Shown here in pieces: positions 11,843 to 23,174 of a stretch of DNA of 64,000 bases. The stretch comes from Acanthochromis polyacanthus. Lineage: Eukaryota; Chordata; Actinopteri; Pomacentridae. The stretch covers positions 41,845,255-41,909,254 of the forward strand of contig NC_067118.1 of assembly GCF_021347895.1 (NCBI RefSeq). Reading direction: 5' to 3'. A program made the translations under genes and the position numbers. Numbering within the stretch: the first letter of the stretch is position 1; every line of letters begins with the position of its first letter. The notes beneath the pieces were generated by a model. It was given only the letters and a program-made list of their open reading frames with translations. It ran no database searches and was not told the DNA's origin.

Positions 11843-12180
11843 CCATCTGTCCATTATCCGTACACCATTTATTCCTCGTGAGGGTCACAGCTGACTTAGA
11901 GCGGCGGCAGAGGACATCCTGGACAGGTCACCAATCTGTCACAGGGATACATATACAGACAATCACAATCACATTCACACCTACGGACAATTTACAATCG
12001 CCAATTAACCTCAGCATATGTTTGGACTGTGGGAGGAAGCCGGAGTACCCGAAGAAAACCCACGCACGTACAGGGAGAACATTGAGACTCCATGCCGAAA
12101 AATCCTGGTAAGGCCAGGATGTGGACCAGGGATCTTCTAGCTGCAAGGAGAAAGCGATAACCACCAAGCCACTGTGCATC
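11843..12180 (-). mobile_element. tRNA-derived SINE-like element, diverged
   Basis: Same family as the other copies: CACCTACGGACAATTTACA, CAGCATATGTTTGGACTGTG and CAGGGAGAACATTGAGACTC, with the head at the right edge (GATAACCACCAAGCCACTGTG). It is more diverged than the copies at 16211 and 38583, so probably older. Confidence 0.65.
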
Positions 12181-13349
12181 ATTTCCTACTCGTCGCACCT
12201 CCGATTCTGACCGAGCTGTCCGTCCAAAAGTAGCTGGCCGTTGGGGACGCAGCCTGTAATACTCACCTACTACAGCTTTGCTCCAGAAACTGAAAAATTA
12301 TGCTTCAAAACTGGACTCTAATCGTGAAATCCCAGTCAGTAAGAGACAAAGTGAGAACGTCCTGATTAAATGCAGCACTCTTACAGCTTTAAGTATATAT
12401 TTCCTCTCTTTAAACATGGAGTACAAGTTCACCAAAACATGTTGTGTTGGCCGAGTGAAAGGCCTGAATATTCAAAGAAAGGACCATCACACCTGAAGAG
12501 TCAAACTTCAAACACGAAAAACAAAAAGTGCAAGCCATACTACTGATTAGCAAGTGATTTCTTAAAAGTAAAGCGTAAATATTTCACAGCAACGATTACT
12601 TACCTCCAAAACATATTGTAAAGTACTTTACCCCATCCCATTAGTTCCAAAACCCTTTTAACCTATATTTTTTTGGGCAGCCTCTACATCACCCCAGTTG
12701 GCCTCTCTTCTCTCCTGTCTATCTCTTCAGCCCCATGTCCTCCTTTCAAGCAGAACCAGGAGTTCAAACTCAAACTTTGGTGATACTTCAGGTCACTGTC
12801 TGACTATCCATCACCATCACACACAGAGTGATTGCAAATGATCTTCTGTCCAATGACCTCAGTGTGGCCAAAGGTTCGATCATGCGGAACTCATTTGTAA
12901 AAGGATGCTGCATTTTAGCATAAACCAGAGACACCGGGTTGAATTAATTAAAGAATTTGTGTGTATTTGCTTGTGATCCCATGCGATCTTACAACCTCAT
13001 CTCGACTTCCGTGCCGTCATTCATGGCTCACCTCTATGGCAGAAAATGTTTCATTAGATTATCAAAAGATTCACTTTGACAAGTATTTGTTTTACAAATT
13101 TGCAAAAGGCATATCTCAGGGAAAAATGTTGTCACAATAAACATCAAGGCTACATTTTCTTGTGTCAATTATCGACAGTTTCAGTGAAACCTGGTCTAAC
13201 TTTCATACCTTCATGCATAATTTGTGCAGCAAAGCAAGAAGAGAGCAAAGTGGTTCTGCACTGGTTAACAGAAAGCTGCCTAGTGTATGAAGGGATCATC
13301 TTTGGTCGCTCTTTCCAGGTAACCAATTCCGTCTGAATTCACAGATGGG
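12181..13349. other. Intergenic stretch upstream of gene 3, no gene recognised
   Basis: No coding exon is recognised. Part of it (about 12820-13010, with CACCGGGTTGAATT and TTTGTGTGTATTTGCT) resembles 39190-39340 upstream of gene 5, suggesting the tandem unit once included upstream flank. Confidence 0.4.
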
Positions 13350-13747
13350 GGTTGCAGCACCATTTTCAATTTGGCTTTGGAAGATAGAACCACTCGCGAC
13401 TGTTTTTTTTACAAATAATTTATACATTTTGGGCAAGCCCCCCTGCTCTGTAGAGACTTCTCCTGAGTGTGTGTGTTGTTTCTAGGACATCACCAACATG
13501 TAGAGAGCTTGGAGAAAACATTTCAAGTCTCTGTGATACCCAGAAGCAGAGATATAAGCATTTTAAAACCTAAAAATTCCAGGCGAGGATTGGGGGGAGG
13601 GCATTTTGGACTGAATTATTAAAATTTGAAAATGCCATAACTCAAAAATTATTGGGAGTATAAGCCTGTAATTTTGCACACAAAGCTTTTTTATCATGAT
13701 CTTCCACCACCAGCACCCACAGTAAAATTGAAGATGGTGCTGCAACC
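13350..13747. mobile_element. MITE-like element with GGTTGCAGCACCAT terminal inverted repeats
   Basis: GGTTGCAGCACCATTTTCAA at the left pairs with TTGAAGATGGTGCTGCAACC at the right (one mismatch within the 20-base arms), about 400 bp apart. There is no coding potential. No clear target duplication was found. Confidence 0.5.
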
Positions 13748-13862
13748 ACCTTCCTGAATATTTGGTGTTTTGGGATGGAATAAGCCAGGTGTTTTATCTG
13801 CACACTGCCATATATTTTAATTATTTAAACTTGTAAACAATAAAACACATTTATAATGCTAT

Positions 13863-14190
13863 GGGCTGCACAGTACCTCGGTGGTTAGCACTGTCGCCTT
13901 GCAGCTAGAGGATCCCCGGTTCACGTCCCGGGTCTGAGATCTTTCTACATGGAGTTTGCATTAGTGGGTATTCTCCAGGTTCTCCAGCTTCCTCCCACAG
14001 TCCAAAACATGCTGAGGTTAACTGGTAATTCTAAATTCTCCATTGGTGTGAGTGTGATTGCTTGTCTCTTCATGTATCCCTGTGATGGACTGTTACCTGT
14101 CCAGGTGTCCCCTGCCTTCACCCTAAGTCAGCTGGGACAGACTCCAGCAACCTAATGAGGATGAAGTGGTGAATGGACAATAGATGGATG
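13863..14190 (+). mobile_element. tRNA-derived SINE-like element
   Basis: It starts GGGCTGCACAGTACCTCGGT with GGTTAGCACTGTCGCCTTGC (A-box region) and CCCCGGTTCACGTCCC (B-box region), and ends with GATGGATG. Part of the body (the TGTTCTCCCTGTG block) is missing. Confidence 0.7.
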
Positions 14191-15735
14191 TATACAAAGT
14201 CTTTTAAAAGCATTCACCCCCTTGGAAGTTTTCCCCTTTTATTGCTTTTCCACATCAAATCATTTCCCATTTAATTGAATTCTTGAAAAAATTTACAAAA
14301 AACAACTCTTTAATTTCCACATGAAAATAGATTTGTATAATAAACTGGATCACCTAATTTAACACAAGTATAGCCAACTGGTTAGTAAACTAGAGAACAT
14401 ATAAATGCATTGATATATGTCTAAAGTGACTGTGGTATAAAGAACCCTGCATCTGGAAGGCCCAGTGACACGTGAATTAGTACTCCTGGATAGAACTACA
14501 CCATGAAGATGAAAGAAAACTCCAAACAGCTCAATGAAAAGGTATGGAAAACAGAAGTCAGGGAATGGATACAAACATGCTTGGAGTCCATTTAAATCCT
14601 TCATGAAGACAAAGAGGGAATATGGCATGTGCATAAATGTACCTAGAGCAGGCCGTCTTTAAAAACTGAGAGACCATACAAGAAAGACTTGTGATGGAGG
14701 TCACCAAGACACCTATGACTCCTCTGATGGAGCTTCGGTGGCTGAGATGGGAGAGACTGTGCATACAACCACTGCTGCCTGTTCTTCATCAGTCAAAGCT
14801 TTATGGAGAAGGACAAGGAAAAAGCTGGCGTTGGTAAAATCTTAGCAAGAGTTTGTTAGACAGCGACGTGAGATTTCTGAAGTCAACTGGAAGAAAGTGT
14901 TTTAATCTGATAGGACCAAAATTGAGGATTTGGTCTTCAAACTAGACACAGAGTGCTGCACATCATCACACACACACACTATCCCTCTCAAACACCTTAA
15001 AGGGGAACTTCGGTTTTTTTCAACCTGGGGTCTGTTTTCATGTCATTTCATACATGTGAGTGATGGAGAAATAAATTTTCGACATAGCTCCAGTATTTAG
15101 CCAGGCAGGCAGCTTAGCAGCTCAGCTAGCAGCTCAGCGAGCAGCTCAGCTAGCGAAAAGTATGGGGCAACTTGCTCCCCCCCGCGTCAAAGTCCGCCCT
15201 AACGTGCTTTTTCCCCACACTGACCAGCTCAGATAGTCTCAACGAGTGTCCCACTACATACTAGAGATGAGAAGTGAACGAAAACCTCCACATTACCCGG
15301 CTCTTTGTTGTGGTCTGTATCCAAATCTCAGGACGCTAGAAAGCAAATCTCGTTCCGAAATCGCGCGATTTCGCGAGCTATCACGCGATTTTGGAACGAG
15401 ATTTGCTTTCTAGCGAGCTTTCTTACCTGAGCTGCTAAGCTGCCTGCCTGGCTAAATACTGGAGCTATGTCAAAAATTCATTTCTCCATCACTCACATGT
15501 ATGAAATGACATGAAAACAGACCCCAGGTTGAAATAAAACAAAGTTCCCCTTTAACTTTGGTGAAGCACGGTGGTGGAAGCATCATAATGAGGCAATACT
15601 TCTCAACAGCAGGCAAAGCATAAAGAAATCCTGTAAGGTAACATAATGCAGTCTGTAAGAGAACTGCGACTTATGAAAAGATCAGTTTTCCAGCAAGACA
15701 GTGACCTGAAGTATTCAATCTAAACTACACACACA
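14191..15735 (+). pseudogene. Decayed Tc1-like transposon, split by a TTAA element
   Basis: The order of landmarks follows a Tc1-type fish transposon: AAGCATTCACCCCCTTGG near the left end, ACACCATGAAGATGAAAGA (start of the transposase region), GGTGAAGCACGGTGGTGGAA, and TTCCAGCAAGACAGTGACCT, which corresponds to the catalytic QQD-N region. Stops and gaps abolish the frame. The element at 15001-15551 is inserted between the CACACACTATCCCTCTCAAA part and the GGTGAAGCACGG part, which are contiguous in intact relatives. Confidence 0.6.
15001..15551. mobile_element. TTAA-flanked non-autonomous DNA transposon with a central hairpin
   Basis: TTAA stands at 14997-15000 and 15552-15555. The left end (AGGGGAACTTCGGTTTTTTT) is mirrored at the right (AAAGTTCCCCT), and the arms continue for more than 100 bp (CTGTTTTCATGTCATTTCAT and its complement). 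In the middle, 15334-15415 forms a second hairpin with ~36-bp arms (GCTAGAAAGCAAATCTCGTT). TTAA targets indicate the piggyBac or Kolobok superfamily. Confidence 0.7.
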
Positions 15736-15767
15736 TGAATATATACAGTACTGTATGTTATCCTGCT

Positions 15768-16680
15768 GCTTCTGTCATCTGTGAAATCACCCATAGCTGC
15801 AGTGTTCCAGTTTACTGGCAGGCACGTATGCCCAAACTACAACAGATCCAGATGCTTTAGGTCATGAGCTCCTCCTTCTTTTCTTCTATATGCTGGATAG
15901 GTGTTGATTTTTGTTTCATCGGCCCATAGACCCTTATTCCAAACTGTTCTGGAGGCTTGTGGTGAAGTCTTTTGATCACTGTATAAATTATGTTTAATGA
16001 GCATCCATAAGCTTCATAGTCCTCAGGTCTACTGGGTCAAGTGTCAGTTTCTAGTTTTCCTGTGTGCCCAAGCCAGCCTTTTAGATGTTTTTGACAACCT
16101 GACTGTATTTTCAGTGGTAGTCACAGCAGGATCCACGCTAAAAATGTTGGTTCCCATCTGATCCAAACTGATTTATTTTGGATTCATTTGACCAAAGAAT
16201 GCTCATAAAGGGGCTGCACAGTGGGGTAGTGGTTAGCACTTTCACCTTGCAGCAAGAAGATCCCTGGTTCAAAGCCCAGCCTGGGCCTGGGATCTTTCTG
16301 CATGGAGTTTGCATGTTCTCCCTGTGCATGCGTGGGTTTTCTCCAGGCACTCCGGCTTCCTCCCACAGTCCAAAAACATGCTGAGGTTAATTGGTTACTC
16401 TAAATTGTCCGTAGGTGTAAATGTGAGTGTGATTGTTTGTCTGTATATGTAGCCCTGTGACAGACTGGTGACCTGTCCAGGGTGTCCCCTGCCTTCACCC
16501 GAGTCAGCTGGGATAGACTCCAGCACCCCCCATGACCCTAGTGAGGATAAAGCGGTGTATAGAGAATGGATGGATGGATGGTCATAAAGCTCTTGCAGTT
16601 TTGTGTCATCACAGTGATGGGTTTTCTTCTTGAACAGGCTTTGGGGACAAAACTTTCAATTTAGTCTACTGAAGCGGTTT
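15768..16680 (-). pseudogene. Decayed Tc1-like transposase relic, minus strand, split by a SINE
   Basis: Read on the minus strand, TTTGTTTCATCGGCCCATAG, TTCTGGAGGCTTGTGG and the surrounding words match the layout of Tc1-family transposase genes in fish. The frame is destroyed. The SINE at 16211-16581 interrupts it with a TCATAAAG target duplication. Confidence 0.45.
16211..16581 (+). mobile_element. Full-length tRNA-derived SINE-like element with target duplication
   Basis: It runs from GGGCTGCACAGTGGGGTAGT through GGTTCAAAGCCC to the TGGATGGATGG tail. It is flanked by TCATAAAG at 16203-16210 and 16582-16589. This is one of the best-preserved copies in the window. Confidence 0.8.
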
Positions 16681-16822
16681 ATTTTGAATCATCCATTCAT
16701 CCACCCATTCTCTATACACCGCTTTATCCTCATGATCAAATAAACTGTAGTTCAACTTAAAAATAAGAACAGCACATCCACTAGCTGTACTCATGGCAGG
16801 GAGTCTTGTATAGCTTAGTAGT

Positions 16823-16860
16823 TTTGCATACTGATTTGTGAATTGTCCTCCGACCATTTA
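16823..16860 (+). promoter_or_regulatory. Conserved upstream block of T1R gene 3
   Basis: TTTGCATACTGATTTGTGAA followed by TCCTCCGACCATTTA lies 184 bp before the ATG of gene 3. It is the same block as upstream of genes 2, 4 and 5. Confidence 0.5.
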
Positions 16861-17006
16861 AAATATGTATTTATGACACTTGAAGTCATGCAGTTAGAAT
16901 AGTGAAATGAGCACTCAAAGCTTGCCATAAGGGATTGTATAGCTTTAAAAAACAGACGCTAATCTCAAGAAGGTCAACATCAGATGGGTAAACACTAACT
17001 ACAACG

Positions 17007-20000
17007 ATGAGGCATTTTCTAGCTCCTCTGTGTCTGCTGGGAGTTCTTCTCCATGTTTTGACTCAATGCATGGCCCAAACCTCAGAATTTCAGCTGGAAG
17101 GAGATTATTTCATAGGGGGAATTTTTGACATTCATCACACCAGCAGCAGTCTCTATCGGGACAGACCAGAGGCCATCGACTGCTCCAGGTGAGTTTTCCA
17201 ACAAATCTTCATATAATTGATCATACTCGTTTTCTTTTACACTGCAGATCTCTATTTTTAGTTGATGAAACAACATGTATCCCAATTCTAATTAACTTAA
17301 TTACTTGTGGCATTGTCAAAGCTGCTCTACAGCACTAAATCTGTACTTTACTTCATGTAACATTTACAACCATGTGGGGATCACAGGACTTAAAGCAGGG
17401 GTGTCAAACATAAGGCCCGGCCCAGCAGAGGGTCCAATCGGGCCCTCAGGATAATTTTGCAAAATGTAAAAACGACAGAGGTAAAAATTAATCCTTACTG
17501 TGAAAAGATTTAAAGACGTTGTACATTGCGGATATAATGTGAGTCAGCAGCTTCAGTACGACTGCGTTTGGTTTGGTGGAACCCTATTTTTCATGCACTC
17601 CCATTTTTATTTATTTTTTATGTATGAACTTTATACAGTGTATTCTGTCTTTTTGTGGCTGTATTCTGTCTTTTTGTGGCTGTATTCTGTCTTTTTGTGG
17701 CTGTATTCTGTCTTTTCGTGGTTGTATTCTGTCTTTTCGTGGCTGTATTCTTTTTTTGTGGCTGTATTCTGTCTTTTTGTGGCTGTATTCTGTCTTTTTG
17801 TGGCTGTATTCTGTCTTTTCGTGGCTGTATTGTCTTTTTGTGGCTGTATTCTTTTTTGTGGCTGTATTCTGTCTTTTTGTGGTTGTATTCTCTCTCTTTG
17901 GGGTTGTAATCTGTTTTTTTGTGGTTAGACACACTGTGATCTGGAAGTTGTAATGAGTAAATAATACAATGAGGCATAACACTGTTAAAATTTCACTTAT
18001 TTTTCTAAAGATATTTCAAGTTGTTCATGATGTTCTGTAAAAAAAAAAAAAAAAAAGATAGCTCAGTAAAAGTGAACATTTTCTAAATGTACTTTTTTGC
18101 ACTAAAACAAAGGGGAAAATCTGGAGTTGTGGTTATTACCTCCCGGCAAAACTGCGTTTGCCGGAAGGTATTGCTTTCAGCTGCATGGTCTTGCTTGCTT
18201 GCTTGTTTGTCTGTAACAATTTGGTTTCCGCGCGATAACTCGATAAAACATTGATGTAGCCTCACCATATTTGGTACACAGGTGTACCATAATAAGACAC
18301 AGGTGAGGTTCGAATTTGGTGACTGTGACCTCATTTTCAAGGTCACAGGGGTCATCTGTGTCACCGGGCGGTCCGAGTTTGGTAAAACGTCTTGTTTATT
18401 TATTGGTTGTAATGTTCTGATTCAGATCAAACTGGGCTGAATACGGCCCCTGAACTAAAATGAGTTTGACAGCCCTGACTTAAAGTGACGATTTAATTCA
18501 AATCACCTCTGCTTTTCTTTTCCTGTTCACAGTCAGCACTTCATCTTGTCAAGTTACAGGAGGCTTCAGGTGATGAGATTCGCTGTAGAGCAAATCAATA
18601 ACTCCACCAACCTACTGCCGAACGTGTCCCTCGGCTATGACATATTTGACCACTGCTCTGATACGCAGAGCTTCTCAGGGAGTCTGAAACTCATCTCTGT
18701 CAATGACTTGATCCCACCTTGGGGTGAAAATCCCAAGAATGTGTCCAGAATGATAGCAGTGGTTGGTCCTTTCACAAGCACCGACACCTTCACTGTAACC
18801 CCACTCCTTATGATGAATTTCTTTCCTGTGGTAAGTTTACCAAATATTGTTTCAAGTAACAAAAATATGTATTAATAGAGGTTTTTACAAATTGGAACAG
18901 CTTTAAGGTGGTAGTCTACCCTAATTTATTAAACAACTTATTTTGTTCTAATTTCTAAACAATGCAACCAATCAACACAAAACTTGGCACAAAGAAAGAT
19001 AGATTTAGTGGAAGCATTTTACATTTAGCTAAAGTCTGCCACATTTTATAGTTTCCATAGCAACAGATTTGGAGAGATACAAAAAATCTTGTGGAACAAA
19101 TATCTTCAGAAGGAAAACAGCTATCAGCACCAAATTTGGTGTGCTGACTCCTAATGTTATGTATGTTTTAAGTAGACAGATTTTTCCTATTTTTGTATAC
19201 TTGAATGATAACCATGAAAAGAGTCATTTTTTTTCTATTTGAGCAGAAATATTAGATGAAGTAAAAATCTGTCTACTTAAAACATAAATAACATCAGGAG
19301 TCAGCACCAAATTTGGTGCTGATAGCTATTTTCCTCTTGAAGATATTTGTTCCACAAGATTTTTTTGTATCTCGCCAAATCTGTTGCTATGGAAACTATA
19401 AAATGTGGCAGACTTTAGATAAATGTAAAATGCTTCTACTAAATCTATCTTTCTTTGTGCCAGGTTTTGTGTTGATTGGTTGCATTGTTTAGAAATTAGA
19501 ACAAAACTAGAAAAGCACTCAGAGAGTGCAGACCTCCGCCAAGGATAGAGAGGAAAACAGGAAACCCACGCAGTAAAGGATCATGAGCTGGAATTGAACC
19601 TGCGTCTCTGACAGTTCTGTTTATGAATCACCTTCTTAAGCAGTTGAGCTATCTGGACACCTTGCTTTGTTGGACGACATACTAACCTATGATAGCCTAG
19701 CCGCGCTAAACCCATGCTCTGAAGACACAAGGGTCTAGAACCGCTCGACAGGGAGGGAGGCGGGCTAAAAGGTTGTCTATCAAATCACTCTGCAGCAATT
19801 GGGTAGGTATACAACCAATCAGTGCAACGAATAGGCTGACGTAGTTCCTAGAGCACCGGCGGATTGTGGCTAAGTCCCATTAGCTTCCCAACCAGCGGAG
19901 CCAACTGGTATATTAAGGATTTGCCATATCCCGTCGGCATAAGTCCAAATACATCTTTCTTCTCAATGAAACTCTTCAGTGCCATCCTTTGTTTATCTTT

Positions 20001-23000
20001 CGAATTGAATTTTAGCTTCAAATCTTTAAGGGCTGTGGCCAAAGCCGAGTCGAAAGATAACTGTTTATTGTGCGCCGGTTGTTTCTGTCAGAATCGTCTC
20101 GCCTCTGTCGTCACTTAGTTACGCCCGCCTTCTGACTCTACACTTCATGGTGATTGGTCCGGCCAGTTTTAGGAGCATCCAGCCTCGAGCCTTATGGAGG
20201 GTAACTAGACCCTCCCTGGCAGAGAATTAAATGCGTTGCGGTGGGTTGTCTGGCGCGGCTAGGCTAAACCTATGATGTTTTTGTCATATTTTGGACCACA
20301 TACTAAAACATACTACAAAATTCAAAGTGATCCAGAATCCAGGATCCTTTCCGGATTGCCACCAAAATTAAATCAGCTCTTCCTCTTACCATAGTCTACA
20401 TCCTCTCAAAATTTCATCTGAATCTGCCCAGGCGTTTTTGAGTTATCTTGCTAACAGACAGACAGACATACACACAAACGCCAGATGTCACATAACCTCC
20501 TTGGCGGAGGTTAAAAGTCGTTTAATAAATTGGGGTAGACTACCACCTTAAACTTTCTGTTTGGCAAGTTGTTATGGAACAGAATAGTGACAGTCTCTGT
20601 CGTTCCTTCGACAGGTCAGTTATGGAGCTGCCAGCTCTGCTTTTTCAAAGAAAGCTAAATTTCCCTCTTTTCTGCGGACTGTGAATTCCAACAAAAAAGT
20701 CATTGAAGTGATCGTTAACATCGTACTGTACTTCAAGTGGCGCTGGGTCGCTTTCCTGAACAATGATAATGATTTTGGGAATGATGGACTGGAATTGTTC
20801 ATAAAGAGGATTGTGGATACGGAGATCTGCATGGCGTACAACAAAGGTCTCAACGACAAAACTAATTACTCGCAGATGTTCTATCAGATCGAGGCACAGA
20901 AGATACAGGTTATCATTGTTTTTACCACAAAACTGACTGCTGAAGCTCTTATTAAGTCTGCAGTGCAACTAAACATCACTGACAAGGTGTGGATAGCAAC
21001 AGACACCTGGTCATTGAACAAAAAGCTCCCCAAGATGAAAGAAATCAAAACTATTGGAAGTGTCCTTGGGGTGTCTGAGCCAGTGGTACCAATACCTGGA
21101 TTTAATGACTTTATCTATTCGACCAAAAGCCAACCGCATTGTGAAAACACAAGACAAGGCATGTTTTGTAATCAGGTTTGCAACTGCAGTAGCCTCAGTC
21201 CAGAGGATGTGCTCTCCATTGACCCGACGTTCTCCTTTCCTGTTTATTCTGCCGTTTATGCCATCGCACACGCCTTACACAAGGTCTTGCGATGTGGCGT
21301 TGTTAAATGCAGTGGCAATATCACGGTGTACCCACACATGGTGAGTCTAAAAACAGTTCATTCGTCCCATGTAACAATGTAATTTGTATACGGCTCCGAT
21401 ATGCCTTTGTGACCTATTAACTCACTGTGAAATCCTTGGTAGTGATCTTAACGCTGTGCTCCACTCTCAGGTTCTAGCGGAGCTGAGGAAGTCAAACTTT
21501 ACACTTTTAAACCGGAGCATTCAGTTTGACGAGAACGGCGACCCCACATCCGGAGCTTATGATATAGTTTTCTGGAATCAAAGCGGTGAAGCACAGGGGA
21601 TCGGCTTTTATCATTTTCAACCGTCAGTCAATTTCTTTATCAACAGCTCGCAAATTCAGTGGTACACAAACGGAACAGTAAGTAGTTTTTCTGGTGGTAC
21701 TTTTGGGTTTCTCTCCTCTGCATAGGTAGGTGTGTATGTGAATAACTGCACCTATTCACAAAGATTTCCTTTACAAATAGCAAACCACACTATCAAAACA
21801 TCATGCTCTTTACAGTACTGGCTTTCCTGCACTTAGATTTACCTCTATGCTAATTAATTGTCTTGTACAGGTTCCTACTTCAGTGTGTTCAACAGAATGT
21901 CCTACAGGATACGTGAGAAAACAAGATGGAATCCACAAATGCTGCTTCAGTTGTAGAATCTGTCAGAATGGAACTTATATCAACAGCACAGGTAAACTAA
22001 TGAGAGGAAGGACACGGGTAAAAGCAGTGCTGTCAGTCGTGACTTGAAGGGGGATAGTGTCTGATTGTTCTTCAGGTTTTTATAGCCTGAGATGGTTCAA
22101 CGCTCATTTCATGTTGATTCCATTTTCATTCTGATCAATACACACGTCAGAGCAGGAAATGAGCGCATATAAGGAGAGCATGCTCTATCACTGCTGAAAT
22201 GCATCTGAAGTTAATCTTGTTTTTGTTGTCTCTCATGTAAAACAGAGGATCCCTACAGCTGCATCAGCTGCAAGCTCACAGAATGGTCTGCAGAGGGAAG
22301 TACGTCCTGCAACCAGCGTCTGGTGGAGTTCATACCGTTTACAGACAGCGGGGCCATACTGACCATGCTGGGGGCCGGGGCCTTGGTGGGCCTCACTCTA
22401 GCTGTATCTGTTCTCTTTGCTGTTAACTACAACACGCCTGTTGTCAGATCTGCTGGGGGGCCGATGTGTTTCCTGATTCTAGGCTGCCTCAGTCTGTGCA
22501 GCATCAGTGTTTTCTTTTACTTTGGCCAGCCATCAGTTCCTTCTTGTGTCTTGAGGTTTCTACCATTTTTCTTGTTCTACACCGTTTGTCTGGCGTGTTT
22601 TGTGGTGCGCTCCTTTCAGATTGTTTGCATCTTCAAAATAGCCGCCAAGTTCCCCAAACTCCACAGCTGGTGGATGAAGTATCACGGACAGTGGCTGGTC
22701 ATCATTGTAGCGTTTACAGCTCAAGCCCTCTTGCTTATTATTGGCCATTCTTCTGCCCCTCCAAAGCCTTACAATGAGACAGTGTGGTACCCCCAAGAAA
22801 TCATACTCAGCTGTGACTTTGATCTTATCGCAACATCTGGTTCTGTGATTTTACTGTCATCTTTGTGCTCCCTTTGCTTTATTTTCTCCTACATGGGAAA
22901 AGATCTCCCAAAAAACTACAACGAGGCCAAAGCAATCACCTTCTGCCTCCTGCTGCTGATCCTCACATGGATCGTCTTTGCCACTGAGTACATGCTTTAT

Positions 23001-23174
23001 CGTGGTAAATACATCCAGATATTTAACGCCCTGGCTGTGCTCTCCAGTCTCTACTCCTTTCTGCTGTGGTATTTCCTCCCAAAATGTTACATCATTATTT
23101 TTCAGCCACATAAAAATACGCAGCAGTACTTCCAAGGTCTCATTCAGAGCTACACCAAAACTATCAGCCAGTAG
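17007..23174 (+). CDS. Taste receptor type 1 (T1R)-like receptor, gene 3, complete, 820 aa
   Basis: Class C chemosensory GPCR, same family as its neighbours. Exons: 17007-17188, 18533-18830, 20615-21340, 21471-21677, 21871-21991 and 22246-23174, all GT-AG, phase-compatible, 821 codons with the stop. Signal peptide at residues 1-21 (MRHFLAPLCLLGVLLHVLTQ). Venus-flytrap domain to about 471 with INNSTNLLPNVSLGY, VSYGAASSAFSKK and the full CNQVCNC loop. Cysteine-rich exon 5 (VCSTECPTGYVRKQ, CCFSC). Seven-helix exon 6 from about residue 512 with NTPVVRSAGG and GKDLPKNYNEAK. Introns 1 and 2 are swollen to 1.3 and 1.8 kb by a hAT element and by a three-level transposon nest, while the splice sites remain intact. 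No premature stop was seen, so it is probably functional. The ligand is unknown. Confidence 0.88.
17396..18477. mobile_element. hAT-type non-autonomous transposon in intron 1 of gene 3
   Basis: The ends are CAGGGGTGTCAAAC and GTTTGACAGCCCTG, typical hAT termini. An exact 8-bp target duplication ACTTAAAG stands at 17388-17395 and 18478-18485. The interior holds a 21-bp minisatellite and a segment (about 18137-18390) that looks like an independent fish repeat. No transposase is present. Confidence 0.8.
17637..17930. repeat. 21-bp minisatellite inside the hAT element
   Basis: About 14 tandem copies of a 21-bp unit (begins TGTATTCTGTCTTTTTGTGG) with small length variants. Because 21 is a multiple of three and the unit lacks stops in several frames, it creates long spurious reading frames on both strands. 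It should not be annotated as protein. Confidence 0.85.
19693..20266. mobile_element. Mutator-like (9-bp target duplication) element carrying a helicase fragment
   Basis: Terminal inverted repeats TAGCCTAGCCGCGC and GCGCGGCTAGGCTA are exact over 14 bp. The 9-bp direct repeat AACCTATGA flanks both sides (19684-19692 and 20267-20275). TIR and target-duplication lengths suit Mutator-like or related elements. It carries a 64-aa minus-strand frame with a RecQ-type Walker A motif. No transposase is visible. Confidence 0.65.
19848..20042 (-). pseudogene. Fragment of a RecQ-type DNA helicase inside a transposon
   Basis: The 64-aa minus-strand frame contains FNSKDKQRMALKSF (resembling RecQ motif 0, with its Q) followed by GLMPTGYGKSLIYQLAP, a Walker A (PTGxGKS) in RecQ style. 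Known RecQ helicases need several further motifs (DEAH box, motifs III-VI), none of which is present, so this is a truncated N-terminal piece. It may be a captured host exon or the remains of a transposon-encoded helicase. It is unrelated to the receptor gene that surrounds it. Confidence 0.6.

Larger units (their letters stand above)
19507..20516. repeat. Dispersed repeat with CCTCCGCCAAGG ends, inserted in the fold-back arm
   Basis: It begins near AGCACTCAGAGAGTGCAGAC and CCTCCGCCAAGG and ends near CCTCCTTGGCGGAGGTT, a combination I know as a common fish interspersed repeat. The part 19560-19670, read on the minus strand, has tRNA-like box words (TAGCTCAACTGC, GGTTCAATTCC). It is itself interrupted by the element at 19693-20266. 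Confidence 0.5.
18907..20547. mobile_element. TTAA-flanked fold-back transposon in intron 2 of gene 3, carrying nested insertions
   Basis: TTAA stands at 18903-18906 and 20548-20551. The ends are GGTGGTAGTCTACCC and its complement. The left half (18907 to about 19235) folds back on about 19250-19506 (shared words GTTTCCATAGCAACAGATTT, AGTCAGCACCAAATTTGGTG). The right arm is then broken near AATTAGAACAAAA by a ~1-kb insertion and resumes at GTTTAATAAATTGGGG. The original element would be about 640 bp. Confidence 0.7.

Noticed and set aside
17500..17982. Long reading frames on both strands (84-142 codons)
   Set aside because: They are produced by a 21-bp stop-free minisatellite; composition is purely repetitive and there are no splice or start contexts.
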